Source: Fonsecaea monophora
Lineage: Eukaryota > Ascomycota > Eurotiomycetes > Chaetothyriales > Herpotrichiellaceae
Length of the DNA: 64,000 nt
Direction: 5' to 3'
Assembly (NCBI RefSeq): GCF_001642475.1
Contig: NW_019174019.1
Coordinates: 62,001-126,000 of the forward strand
Every line of letters starts with the position of its first letter. Within the stretch, counting starts at the first letter, position 1. Under the pieces are notes generated by a model. It made no database searches, was not told the DNA's origin, and was given only the letters and a program-made list of their open reading frames with translations. Positions 33,740 to 44,861 of this stretch are shown piece after piece. Made by a program: the position numbers and the translations under genes.

Positions 33740-35617
33740 GGTGGAATGATGGTTGGAGACGAGATGTGAGCTGGAAGATTGAATTCGAGTTCTGGCGAGC
33801 GTTGAAAGAGGTGTTGGTTGCTGTTTCAGATGATGGAGGAGGAGAATCTTTGGGTTTCCGACAACGAGGGAACCCTTATATATCTCTCAACAGCTCCCAA
33901 GCTCAGAGATGAGGTCAAGATAGGGTGCTTGTGGAATAGGTATTTGGAATGCTCTGGGCGAGGGCAGCCCGACCATTACCATTGGAGGGGTTCAGTGGCC
34001 CACAAGCAGCTGCATTTGGCTATCATGCTTGTCCCGCCTATTGATCCTTTCCCCTCGGTGCCCCTGACCGCGTCGTTTCGTCATATGGCGGTCCACGTCA
34101 GAAATGGGAGGGGCTCGAGGCAGAGTGACAGATAGCAGCTGCATACGCGCAGAACTGCTGATCATCTTCCTTCCCCGCGGTCGCTGGACAGACAAGGATA
34201 GCCTGTTGTCTTTGAGCAGAGCTCCTTTCGTGGAGCCCAGCTGTTTCAGCTTGGGAAGATTCGCAGGCCAGTCCCCAGCACAACAGATAATCAAGTCGAA
34301 GCTATCGGACCTCAGGGCTCAGTGCCAGCCCATCTTCAACTTGCCTATTACAGATGGAACACAATCGTCACAAGAACCATTCCCTCGTCCCTCGCCGTAG
34401 TCAGCAGTTCCCACGATTCCCGGGCACTTGCTTACCATGCATAAACTGTATTCTTCTGTCGGATTGTCCTCCCACCTGTCTCTTTCCAGAGCCCAATCTG
34501 AATAAGCCTCTTCCGAGCGAGCAAAACGGAGGGTGCCGTGGGTTGAAGCCGGGTAGTTTTCAGAAGAATGGTGGGGGTAAACCCGGGCTGTTCGCTGTGG
34601 GTGGACGTCATTCGTGACAGATTCTTTTTGCTAGGATCAGCCTAGGCCTTTAGGAGAGGCTGTCCACGCTGTTCTAGTGGTTGAGGGGCAAAGAGGGGGA
34701 ATACGGCGCAGGAACTTCGGGTGCTTCGAAGAAGGAAATGATTTGGAATGCGGAATGGGTAGCGCGGCAACGGGCCCAGTCAGGAAAGGTGCTGACGGTG
34801 TGTAAGAAGAGGGTAACAGAGTAGCTGGTGGTAGCTATCCGTTCCGTGACCTTTAGCTGCTCGCTTCTCGTTCTCCGAGCTTCTTCTTTCAGCTCGGGCA
34901 GCCTTTTTCATCCTTTGCGCTTCTTGACGGAGAGCCGGCGGTGAGTTGAAAAATAAGACGAAAATTGCTTTTTTGTCTGACAACCGAAGTATCGCCACAA
35001 CCACCACCATCCACAGTCACTGTGTCTCTTTTAGCTGTCATTTCAAATCCTAGAGACCCTCCCACCCTCCACGGGAAGCTTGCGCGCAATTGTGTATCTC
35101 AAATATCAATCCTCCCCCGTTCACCCGAAGCTGTCAGGTTTTATCAAGTCGCCGACCTCTGGCTAGTTCTCGGGCTCCACGGCATGAAAAGAACTGTCAC
35201 TTTGTGGAGAGGGATCAAATGATGTCGGAGAAGGGGGCGAAGTTCTGGAACGATGATTTACAGACGACATCCCACTGTGGTTTTTATACACTCTGGAAAT
35301 GGTTTTGCTTCTTTGATTAGTATTCTCTCCACGAAGCAGGGTTACTGGCTTGTCCAATTTTGGGAGTAGTCCCTGACCATCCACAAGTGGCTATGCGAGC
35401 TCAACTCTGGATCAGGACGAATCAAAGCCGCTGCGCGACTTTGCAGCTTTTGTTGAATGGTCTACATGTCTATTGAAGACGCCCCGTCCAGTTCTTGAGT
35501 CTAGCTTCCTAGGACAAGTCGATCGATCCACCGGAGCTGACTATTACTGACTCGACATGGACGTCGATCAACCTTTGGGTATCCGCAATACGCAAGAGAC
35601 ATTATCGCAAGTGCATA
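33740..35617. other. Intergenic, no gene seen
   Basis: About 1.9 kb upstream of the GFA-like gene and downstream of methyltransferase 1. Both strands were read; the open frames show no domain or splice partner I can support. Confidence 0.5.
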
Positions 35618-36696
35618 TCATTGCCCGCCAGGTTTCCGCCCCACGACGACTGCCATCAGGTAGACAAAACACTTCCCGCTGGCCACGGCGGCCGACATCT
35701 TCACCAGAGCCTCTTCCAGCTCCCGCGTAGCCTCGGGCGACTGTCCAGGACGCCGGCGCAGAGTCGCAAAGACCTCATTCATTGACATGACTACCAGGTC
35801 TGTTTCATGCTTGAGCAGATGAGGGAGGACCGGGGAGACCCTCCTGTCCACGTCGACCAGACCATTGTCTGCAAACACCTTGTCGAGATCGCCGTAATGC
35901 TCCGCCGAGTCGAATCCACCCACGTATTTTTCAATCGTCTGGAAATAGTCGGGCATACCTGGCAAGGGGGTCAGGGGGGATTGCTCATCCAAAACCCCCA
36001 TCGCGGTCGAGCAGCATTCGTGCCATTGAAGATATCCTCCGGGCTCTGGATGACGACGGTTTGTTCGTAGTTAGTTTTGGTTCAACAGGGGGAAAGGCGA
36101 GAAGGTGAACAAGGTCTCGCGACTCACTCAGCATCCTGATCAGCTTTTCCACCACCTTTGTCTTTTCTCGACCGTGCAATATCGTCGAAACCGCCCGGAT
36201 GTACACGACGTCGAATCTTTCACAGTACTGTTCGGGAACAGGGTCGAAGAAGTTCCACACCCCAAAATAAGTGTTTGCCGGACGGCTCCAGGGGTGAGGA
36301 TATTGGCCGGCCGATATATCGAGAGCGACGACCTTGCTCTTGGGATGGTCGTGTGCTAGAGTGAGTGCCACAATCCTGTTTTTTTCCCACATCCTCTTGT
36401 CAATCACCCCATGCTTTTTTTTCTTTTTCGGACGTCTACTTGAGGAGGACGTACGCATTACCCGCTGCAACGTCCACAATTTCCGGTGTCTCTATTTCCG
36501 ACAGCCTCTTTTCGACTGCGGGATGCAGCAAGAATCCCGCTTTGGCAGTCCACACAAAGTGCTGCGACGTGAGTCTTGATATTTGTTAGAGACAACGACT
36601 AGTCCATCGATGGCGAGCAACATACCGCGCAGAGGAAAGGAAAGTTCGAGAGAAAAAGTACTCGTCAGCTTGGTCGGTGTCGGTGTCGTTGGCCAT
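35618..36696 (-). CDS. Class I SAM-dependent methyltransferase 1
   Basis: Four exons: 36696-36626, 36574-36455, 36375-36128 and 36045-35618; 288 residues. The joined sequence gives the fungal UMTA/LaeA-like methyltransferase pattern: YFFSRTFLSSARLTSQHFVW, HPAV...IVDVAAGNAIVALTLA (motif I, SAM loop), KVVALDISAGQYPHP (acidic residue after strand 2), FGVWNFFDPVPEQYCERFDV, KPGGYLQWHECCS and a variable C-terminus. Intron 1 uses an AAG acceptor (36575), because the CAG 13 nt downstream would shift the frame. Intron 2 is best read as GTACGT...AACAG; an alternative GTAATG/CTCTAG pair would also stay in frame but would delete part of motif I. Substrate unknown. Such enzymes often sit in secondary-metabolite settings, yet no backbone synthase is visible here. 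Confidence 0.8.
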
Positions 36697-38414
36697 ATCG
36701 ACGATACTTCTGATGAATGAAGGGGCTTGCTAGGCAATGCCACTGCACCCGAAGAAAGTTCCAGGTTCACTGATTATATTACCTCCGTCATCTAACCGGT
36801 CGGCTACACTATATTATATAGCCTTTAATTTTTTTTACGCGTCGCGATCGTCGTGGTGGTGGTGCCAGATTTTGCTCTCTCTCTCTCTCTTCTGCTCTTT
36901 CCCTGGACGATTGAATCCACCATGACCCATCCATCCACCATCTATTTATTGAGTCGCCAGCCCGAATATGGTGCGTGTGAGTATGTGTGTGCGTGACAGT
37001 GAGTGGATGGTGTATCTAAAAGATCCCCTCCTTCAGCCAACGAGCGAGCTGACCCTTGCCCTGAACCAGAGCGAAATCCAGATACAGTCCAGGCCAGACG
37101 GGCCAAACAAGCCAGATAGACACCTTGCCTTACCCTGACCGATACCATAACACTACTGGCGAGACATTCAAAGAAAACGAGCATGTCAATTCTAGGAGAA
37201 AGGAGTGACTAATTATGGGATGAGCTACTCTACTCGTAAGTATACAAGTCCGGCGAGTAGAGTATGCATATTCTCCTCTCTCTCTCAGCGGGCGTCGTCC
37301 TCGGTGTTCACCCGCCGCCACGACTCCTCCCTTAGGAACACCCCTCAGCCCTCATCTGGTAAAAGGGCTGTAAACACTGTATCTCTACAAACTACTGTAC
37401 GAGTAAAAGTCTGGTTCTATAATGATGGGCAACTCGACATTATGACTTGTGACAATGTGACACTGTGACGACTGGCTGTTTTCCCAGCGCCACTATCCGC
37501 TGAGCGCCTCCAGAGCTGATGTAAGAATGTAAGAGTAATATTCGACGAGAGCGCAGGAGGACAAATGTAGAAAAAGGTCCTTCTACCCAAAGAGATGAAA
37601 AAAAAAAATTTCTTTTTTTGGGTCTCTCTGCCTCCCTCTATGTATATAAATACTTGAGATTCCAGGAATAAATTCCAATATGCATGGCACGACGAATACC
37701 ACGCAAAACTTGCCTGATCTCCTTGCCACACATTCGAGATATGGCCAAATGAACCAGACAAGAAAAGTTTCAGGGTTTTGCAAACATTGAAATCGTGCAT
37801 GTAGCCTTTTTGCTCCAGAGCCTATGCGTGCATTGTGCTATCTAGGTTCTCCGCCGTCTGTCACGAAAAGATCAAATCTAATTTCATCAGGGCCCGGGCC
37901 ATAGTCGGGAATCTTCGACCAAGGAGCCTGAACACCATCATTTGGCGTCATCACTAGGATATCTGCCTTTGGTTTGTCGTAAACATCGTGAGCCATGATC
38001 CTCGACACTCTATTTCCATCCATCAACTGATACCCATACCATAACCAGGAACTGCGTTCGAAGAAGGAAAAAAAAGGGTGAGCTATTCCAATGTGCTCAT
38101 CTCTCGTCAGGTACACCCGCCTTTTGTACCCAGGTGCTGAACGGTAGGTTCTGCTATCGACATGATGTGACTCGTCCCATTGTATTCATGCTCCATGCTC
38201 TTAGTCCTGGTCGTTTGAAAGCGAGACAGGTCCATTTGGAACGGTCATATCATCTGGTCGCAAGATTGATTTGTCGGGATCTTGTCCCGCCTTCAATCGT
38301 ATCAAGAGGCGCAAAAGAGAGGTGAGGGTTCAAGGTTTTCGACCGATTACAATGATTCTAAAAACAATTGTCAGCAAACAGCCAGAGCAGTCGAGGAGGT
38401 TGGAACGCAATGAC
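36697..38414. other. Intergenic region between the two methyltransferases
   Basis: Holds a CT dinucleotide tract (about 36873-36892), an A/T-rich patch at about 37596-37620 and, at 37838-38330, a decayed coding patch on the minus strand (listed separately). No intact gene. Confidence 0.5.
37838..38330 (-). pseudogene. Decayed minus-strand coding patch, unknown family
   Basis: One reading frame on the minus strand stays protein-like over ~490 nt but contains two close stop codons (TAA and TGA, near 38180-38200) and has no plausible ATG. Upstream of the stops it reads LKAGQDPDKSILRPDDMTVP. Downstream it reads WDESHHVDSRTYRSAPGYKR, RRVYLTRDEHIGIAHPFFSF and PKADILVMTPNDGVQAPWSK, ending at 37838. 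No splice pair clearly removes the stops. The best explanation is a gene remnant, or an intron arrangement I could not resolve. I do not recognise the family. Confidence 0.35.
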
Positions 38415-39511
38415 TTACAGTGTGAAATACATGTGTTGTTGGCGTGAGTTAATCTCTTGGAATGCTTTGACGCATGCGTCGTTGACCTCTTGCAGTGTCC
38501 ACTGTACCCTTTTGTCAGTCGCGGATAGACACATCAGAGTTGAGCTCTCTTGTCCTTACCCCAAAGTATCTGATGCAAATTTGGAGGAGCCAACCCTGAA
38601 GACCCGTCTTATAGAACCGCTCAAAGAACCTCCCGATGTCTTTGAATTTCGGATCAGAAGCCCAAGGACCCAAGGGAAGCTTGACCCTCTGCTCCTGGAC
38701 GTCGATGAAACCAGCTTCCTCGATTGCAGTCTTCATCTTGGATGAGGCACGGAAATCTCTCCCAGAGGCAGCCGTCATTTCGTCGGCGAAACTGCATAGC
38801 TTCATGATCTGACTGTCTGGGAGTGCAGACTCGTCGTCGACATGGGCGATGATCTCCACTTCGATTTGTTCGATCCATCCACCAGAGTTCATTTTCCTAA
38901 ACCAGGTCAGAATAGGTTCGATGACAGGAAGATACTTGACCAATCTGGTCTTGTGGACATATGGGGAAGTGGACTCACTCGAAACATTGAGCGTATAATG
39001 CATCCCAATCTCTTACTCCCACAAACAAGTTTCTGATATGGACCAGGTCGAACTTCATCGAGGGGTCATCTAGGACCCATTCGTCGGTGGCATCCTGAAG
39101 AATAAAGGAACAGTTGGGCTGGAGCGAGCGCTCGTGCTGAATAGTGTCGATGCCCACGACCTGGACATGCGGGTACCTTTCAGCAACCCCTTCAGCCCAC
39201 AGACCCTTCCCCGTACCCACGTCCACGACACATTGTAGATTGGCTTCGTCGACAGGAGAAATAAAGTATCTGTTGTCGAAGAGAACTAGAACCATTGCGT
39301 GCAGTACCTGTTCGTTCTCTTCCGAGACTTCGTCGTAGGGAAACGGGTGGCCGTCTTTGTAGTCGTGATAGCGACGACCATTTTCGACCCGGAAATTGTA
39401 GACTGATGAAGCGACTGAGTATGCGGAACTGGCCTCCTCGTCCTCCAGGTACTCGAATTCCCCATAGTCCTCGTCAACAGGAATGCTGCTCGCTATATTT
39501 AGGTCCTCCAT
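38415..39511 (-). CDS. Class I SAM-dependent methyltransferase 2
   Basis: Three exons: 39511-38979, 38896-38560 and 38501-38415. The introns are 82 nt (GTGAGT...GTTTAG, phase 2) and 58 nt (GTAAGG...TACAG, phase 0). The product is 318 residues. Like its neighbour it follows the UMTA/LaeA-like plan: an acidic N-terminus, NGRRYHDYKDGHPFPYDEVS, CVVDVGTGKGLWAEGVAERY (motif I, clearly canonical), VVGIDTIQHERSLQPNC, DLVHIRNLFVGVRDW, then CFEKMNSGGWIEQIEVE and a helical C-terminal lid ending EINSRQQHMYFTL. Catalytic competence is likely; the substrate cannot be deduced. It shares strand and architecture with methyltransferase 1 about 1.7 kb away, but their sequences are well diverged, so a recent duplication is unlikely. 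Confidence 0.86.
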
Positions 39512-42500
39512 TGTTTGTCCAAACCTAAAAGTCGCCCTTAAAACATGGTCATCCGGGCCTCGACCGATTCAAAGTCAACCGTCAGCCTCACGAAAGATAG
39601 AATTCAACAAAGAGGAAAGGGAGGAGATGTGGTTAAATGTGAGATCCTCGAGGAGAGAGGGATGGGAAAGGGTATCAGGCAAATTCCGAGAGTGTGGCGC
39701 GAAGAGATAGTTGGGCATATTCGCAAAGACAAGTTCGAAAGGCACTACTAGGTTAGCCCAACAGAACTCTCGTAAAAGGAATCCCAAAGGGAAAGATTTC
39801 GGTTGCACGGGGTGGAGACCGAATGGATCACTAAGTGAGGCAGAAGACATTGCGCATGGATTAGGGTCATAACTTTCGAGTAAGTCGAGCATTTAGCGGT
39901 TGGGTTTATCATATGAGAGGGAGAGGCAGAGGGTGAATGGATCTGTTTAAATTTCAAACTGTCCACTTGGCTGTTGCCGGAAATGGGGAACCGCGAACCG
40001 AGAATAAAATCTGGATGACGACCGGTTGATGTGGAGACTGGGATGAGAGCGGAAAAAGTGTGCATGCGAATAGTGTCTCGTCCCAAGAAAGGGAAGAAGG
40101 GGAACCAGCCGGGCGGTATTTTGACCCAAGGCTTGGGGGGTTTTAGAGGAGTGGGTAGGAGACCATAGGGAGGAGTTGAGGGAGTGAGGGGAGGTGGGTA
40201 GGGCAATGGGGACAAGAAGAAGCTGAATGGATGGAATCCGAAAGGCAACAAGAGTCAGATAGTGCATATAAGCGAAGAGATTGAATGGATGATTCGATAG
40301 CGGGTCGTCGTACAGTAGCTGGTGGTAGGTGAAGGGTTGCGTTTGAGTTACAACGAGAATGAGAATGGAGAACTAACTAGGCATGGTGGGGACTCCAGCT
40401 GAGACGAACGAGGAGATCGGGACGAAGAAGTCAAAGTTGAAAGTTGAAAGTGAAAATTCAAAAGTGAAAAGTGAAAAAGAGAAAAGTGAAAGATGTGAGA
40501 TGAATGTGAATGAAGCACCATGACTCGATATTGTGAAACTATCAACAACGCATGCAGTACCTCGTAAGTGAGGAAAGAACGACCCAAGAAAATCCTGCAC
40601 CACGTCATCTGTCGAATCAGAAACCCGAGCCGCACTGCCGGTGCTGGGCGTGGAGTCCCAAGGCAGCCACCTGACTGGCTGTGGAAGGTGCAGGCGGTGG
40701 GCAATCACTACTGCCAACTCGTTCTTGGTAGGGCAAGTGGGATAGAATATCCAAAGGAAGGCACAGTGGGTTAGAAAATGTTTCCATCGGCCACGGGGCT
40801 TTCACTAGCCCTTGTCATGCTGTGTCACTGGGTTCCCAGCAGCTTGGATCCAGCCCCCTACGAGTAAGACGACCTGACCTAATAGAGGCTAATGACCTAA
40901 CAACCACACCTACTGATGCTAACTGGTGCTACCGGCGATCGGCCATCCCCGGGAACTACCTAGGCCCGAGTTATTGGGTGCTCCCGTTGCCCGTCGTGTT
41001 GCCCGTGAACTGTGCCCTGTCAATGCTCGAACAAGGACTCGTACGGTGTCGCTACCGACCTCCCTCTGTGCCTCTCCTGCAGCTTGATTCCTAGCAACCT
41101 CCATTGATTGACTGTGCATATCTAGGTACAGACAATCCCCAATTTCAAGGGACCTGTGGTGCTCTTGGTGCTTTTACCTTTCCAAGCTCTGTCACTGACC
41201 GAGATTTGCACATGATTTTTACTCGCTAATGAGACTCATCCTGTACACGCACCCCGAACACACATCGCCGGATCCCTCTGTACCACCCAACCTCCCGTAC
41301 CGAGAATTGTCGCACCCCTGTGATTCGCCTTGCCAGACAGCCACAAATCGACCCAACAGTCTGGTCGCAGCCTAACGGGTTGACGGACGGCCCATAGACC
41401 CGGCCACCCGACACAACTGTCTTCTCACTTCGCTTCTTACACTACTCGCACTACTCCCTTGCTCCTACAGCCGCCGTCGTCACCATCCATTCTTAGTCTG
41501 TACTCCATACTCGTACAGCTATGCACCTTCGTGCTTTGAGATCAACGCCTTGCTTCCTCTTCGAAACTCGATGGGTCGGTCTTCGGTTCGACAAAAAGAA
41601 ATCACCTCTCATCTCACCCCTGGATCCTTGTAACCCTACACCATCCTCGCCCGTCAAGATTACAATAACAAGCGAGAGCTGAGTGACAGTTGAGAACAAA
41701 GAAAAAGAGGCCAATGAATCGTCCAAGTGACACGTTTTCTAGTCGGAATTCTGCCGTACGGCGACCCCTGCACGGCGTCCTTTGCACCTCGCCAGGCGAA
41801 CCAAGGTGCGGATCCTCATACTCGCAGCACCCGAACCTGCAACAAAAGACAACGCATTCTCACACGAACCACGTATCTTTTCGAGAAACTTTTCAGAAAC
41901 GAGCGGCGTGCAGAAAGAGTTGGACATGGAACCATGTCTCTGCACATCAATCTGAAATGAAGGATCACCAGGTCAATCTACAAACCGATCAAAGTGAAAC
42001 CAGTTTTCCCAATCGTACTTACACACCGCGATATACATGACCTGAGCGGGACCGAGAACCAGCAAGTCAAGGTGATTTACGTGCAGCTCCCGAAGCTACC
42101 ATCATGTCCGAACTCTGTTGTATGCCTTCTACCCATCCGTGAAAGCTCCAAAGCATTGCCTGGGATTTCAATTGCGACTGTCCCAGCCTCCTGTCTGGGA
42201 CCCCTTGTCTCCAGCTGTCCCCGTTGCTTAGCCCACACCAGGTGCATTGCCTTTGCAGATTCCGCCATAAAACCGACCCTCTGATCCTTTAGCACTCTGC
42301 AAACAGAAACCTTAGCACTAGCTTCTGGGTCGGTGACCTATCACTATGTGACACATATTAGCTTACTGGAAATCACAGGTATCCACCATCTCTGAGATGT
42401 CAATCATCATCTATCCGCTCAGCGGGACGAGTCGTGCTCGTGACGAGATGACCAAGAGTTCTAATCCGAATTTTGTGAGCCCCTTTGTGCAAGCCCCGAG

Positions 42501-42690
42501 CTGGGGTGGTATTGCATCAAACACGATTCCGAGCCAACCCGGGAGAAGCTCTCACAGAGAGCCAATGCACCCGCCAGGCCCTCTGTTTTCGTTTTTCCCC
42601 CTGTAGGAGAAATGCCATGCACCTCGATTCCACTCCAAGCACGAGACTTGGTTTCCAAACCGGACAGTTTGAGACTTGCATGCCCCGACC
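39512..42690. other. Three-kilobase region without a recognisable gene
   Basis: No coding region supported on either strand. It contains a degenerate GTGAAA/GTTGAAA repeat (about 40430-40500). Open frames up to ~170 codons are proline- or leucine-rich artefacts. Confidence 0.5.
40430..40500. repeat. Degenerate (A)GTGAAA/GTTGAAA tandem tract
   Basis: About 70 bp of imperfect 6-7 nt units (GTTGAAA, GTGAAA, GTGAAAA) on the plus strand, inside the gene-free region. Confidence 0.7.
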
Positions 42691-43378
42691 TCAAGCCTCG
42701 TTCTTGTCGGCATTCGACTTCTTTGTTCTTTTCCAAAGGCAGACTGTGCTCACCGCAGAAAAGGTGAATAGAATGCTGGAATACCAAAAAGGTCAGGTGC
42801 GGAGAAAATTTAGGGGGAATAATAGGGGAAACTCACCAGAGTGCAATGCTCAAGCCCCAAATGGACTTCATTTCCAAACATGTGGCCTTGGAAGTGCCAA
42901 TCCATTGGGAATAATTGACTTTACCACCCTTATTGAGACTATTACCGAGTGCCGAAGTAAAGTCGTATGCGCTCGAGGTGGCATTGGATATCTCATCCAG
43001 AATCACACAATTGAGGTATGAAAGTGGCTTGCCAACGACAACAGAAACAACAATCAAGGCAATGAGAAAAAGAGCGTCGATGCCAGTGCTGATCAGGAAA
43101 GGAAGGATGTTGTCGAAGTAGAGAATGACGGTGATGGCACAATACAACACAGCGATACACACCTAAAGCGCCTGGTTAGGACAATACTGCTGACTGTGGA
43201 CAGACCTGACACCTACAATGCTCAGGATAGCGACGAGGACCGAGGGCGGTGTTGCTCCAGCGTTGACCATCTCCGAAATGAAATTGGCTGTGATTCCAAT
43301 GACGGCGATCATGGATGCCATCTGAAGAGCCCGAGTGACTTTGAATGTCGCACCGAGGACGCCGTGGTCAGGACCCAT
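42691..43378 (-). CDS. MARVEL-type four-helix membrane protein
   Basis: Three exons: 43378-43217, 43162-42837 and 42775-42691. The introns are 54 nt (GTAGGT...TTTAG) and 61 nt (GTGAGT...TTCCAG). The product is 190 residues. Four transmembrane helices are visible: ALQMASMIAVIGITANFIS, PPSVLVAILSIVCIAVLYCA, GIDALFLIALIVVSVVVG, and a last helix spanning the final splice, IWGLSIALC|ILFTFSAVSTVC. A cytosolic basic tail (KRTKKSNADKNEA) ends the protein. The spacing of helices and the soluble loop between helices 3 and 4 fit the fungal MARVEL family, whose members organise membrane domains or vesicle traffic. The exact role is unknown. The frame requires the GTAGGT donor rather than the GTGTCA 3 nt downstream. 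Confidence 0.78.
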
Positions 43379-44861
43379 GTTGAGATACAACGACAGAAAA
43401 GATGGAATATGATTCAAGGAAGGGAATGTGGCCGTGAAACGACGCAGCTAGAGAACGTGGTGGATGGCGTCGAGCCAAAAGGTGTACAAACAAAGAAGAA
43501 GGAGAGTATGTTGCGTCTGCGTCTGAAGACTGAAAGATAATCTAAGGAATGCTTCTTGGATCGGAAACAGATGCGTTGGTTCAGAGGAAGTGTGTTGCAG
43601 CTGGTTCAGAAAATGAAGAACTGGACCAGCGAAATGGAGGGCGACTATGGCTTAAGTATTTGAGATGGTGATCAATATCGGTGGATGAATACCAAAACAT
43701 TGTGGACGTGTTGCATGCTGAGAGATGAAGCCAGCTGATGTCTCTGATGTCTCTGGCCAGTCTCAAACCAAGGGAATGGATCCCATAACGGATGGTGGTT
43801 GTCTGCTCTGGACCACGACGAGGCTGTTTCGGCCAGGGCGCCAAGAGTCTATTTCGGGCCATTGTGCCTGCCATCCGCCATCTACGCACTTGCTCTTGGG
43901 CGGCTATTTTCCTTCTCTTCTACACCAAGGTGCGTTGCCGCCAACCTCATGGCCATTCAGTCTCAGCGCTGCGATTTGTTGAGGGCGCGTCTGGTCAAAC
44001 TAGGACGTGCCTTGGACATTGGTTGGCGTTTCAACAGCAGAAGAGATTTTCGACGTCGGTAAAAGGTGTACCTGGTACCGAGTACCCAATAACAAGTCAC
44101 CCGATGTCTCGTCAAGATCTTGACAAGCTTGACAAGGTCCTCGGTACGTGGAACTGAGCCGATTCCAACCTTGAAAGGCAGCGAAGGCAATCGGAGGCTG
44201 CCACTCGCCTGGCCTGCCGTGCCTGTGCAGGATACTGATCATCGGCGGCTTCCAGGCTCGCAGGCTCCAGCCCCCGGACACCTAAAGCCGCCAATTGGTG
44301 GCTCTCGCCTGGATGGCCAATTGATGAGCTGCCCGCCAACTGGTTCCCGGTTAGTGCTTGATTGGTGCTTAGAGCTTCGACGTTTCCCGTCCATTGGCTC
44401 CACCAAATGGTCCGTCCATCCAATACATCGACAGCTACTCGGTACCTATGACTGCAAAAATTTCCTTATCGTTATCAGGATCTGTCTGGGAAACTGTCAA
44501 GCTGGGGCACAGTGTCTTTGATGCGTGGCTTGAGAAGCGCATAATTTTCTATCTTATCACAGCTGCAAAAAGCTCTTCAAGTGTCAATCCAAGTACTAAT
44601 AAAGCTCTTTCAATCCGCCTGTTCCACACCGCTTGTCAGTTCTTATATTACCCAAGATACCATCGTCAACACCTCGATCTCATCTTAACTTTTTGTGAGA
44701 CTTCGCTCCGCACGTCACCTCGTCATCGGATCTCGTCCTCTCGCAGCAGCACCCTTCGTCACTGGCCACTCCGCATCTTTTTTGGCTGCACGACATTTCC
44801 CCATCCCCACTCCCAAGCCGGCCACAATTCATTCTGCTCGGCTGCGGCCAGTGACTCCGCC
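43379..44861. promoter_or_regulatory. Divergent region MARVEL protein / SLC43-like carrier
   Basis: 1.5 kb with no supported gene. It contains two copies of the dispersed 10-mer (44075-44084 and 44436-44445), in opposite orientations. Confidence 0.45.

Noticed and set aside
39748..40717. Minus-strand open frames of up to 167 codons
   Set aside because: Low-complexity Pro/Ser/Phe peptides derived from purine-rich repeats, with no splice partners.
44394..44861. Upstream in-frame extension of the SLC43-like gene
   Set aside because: The 156 extra codons are not protein-like, and the ATG at 44862 leads directly into a typical N-terminus.
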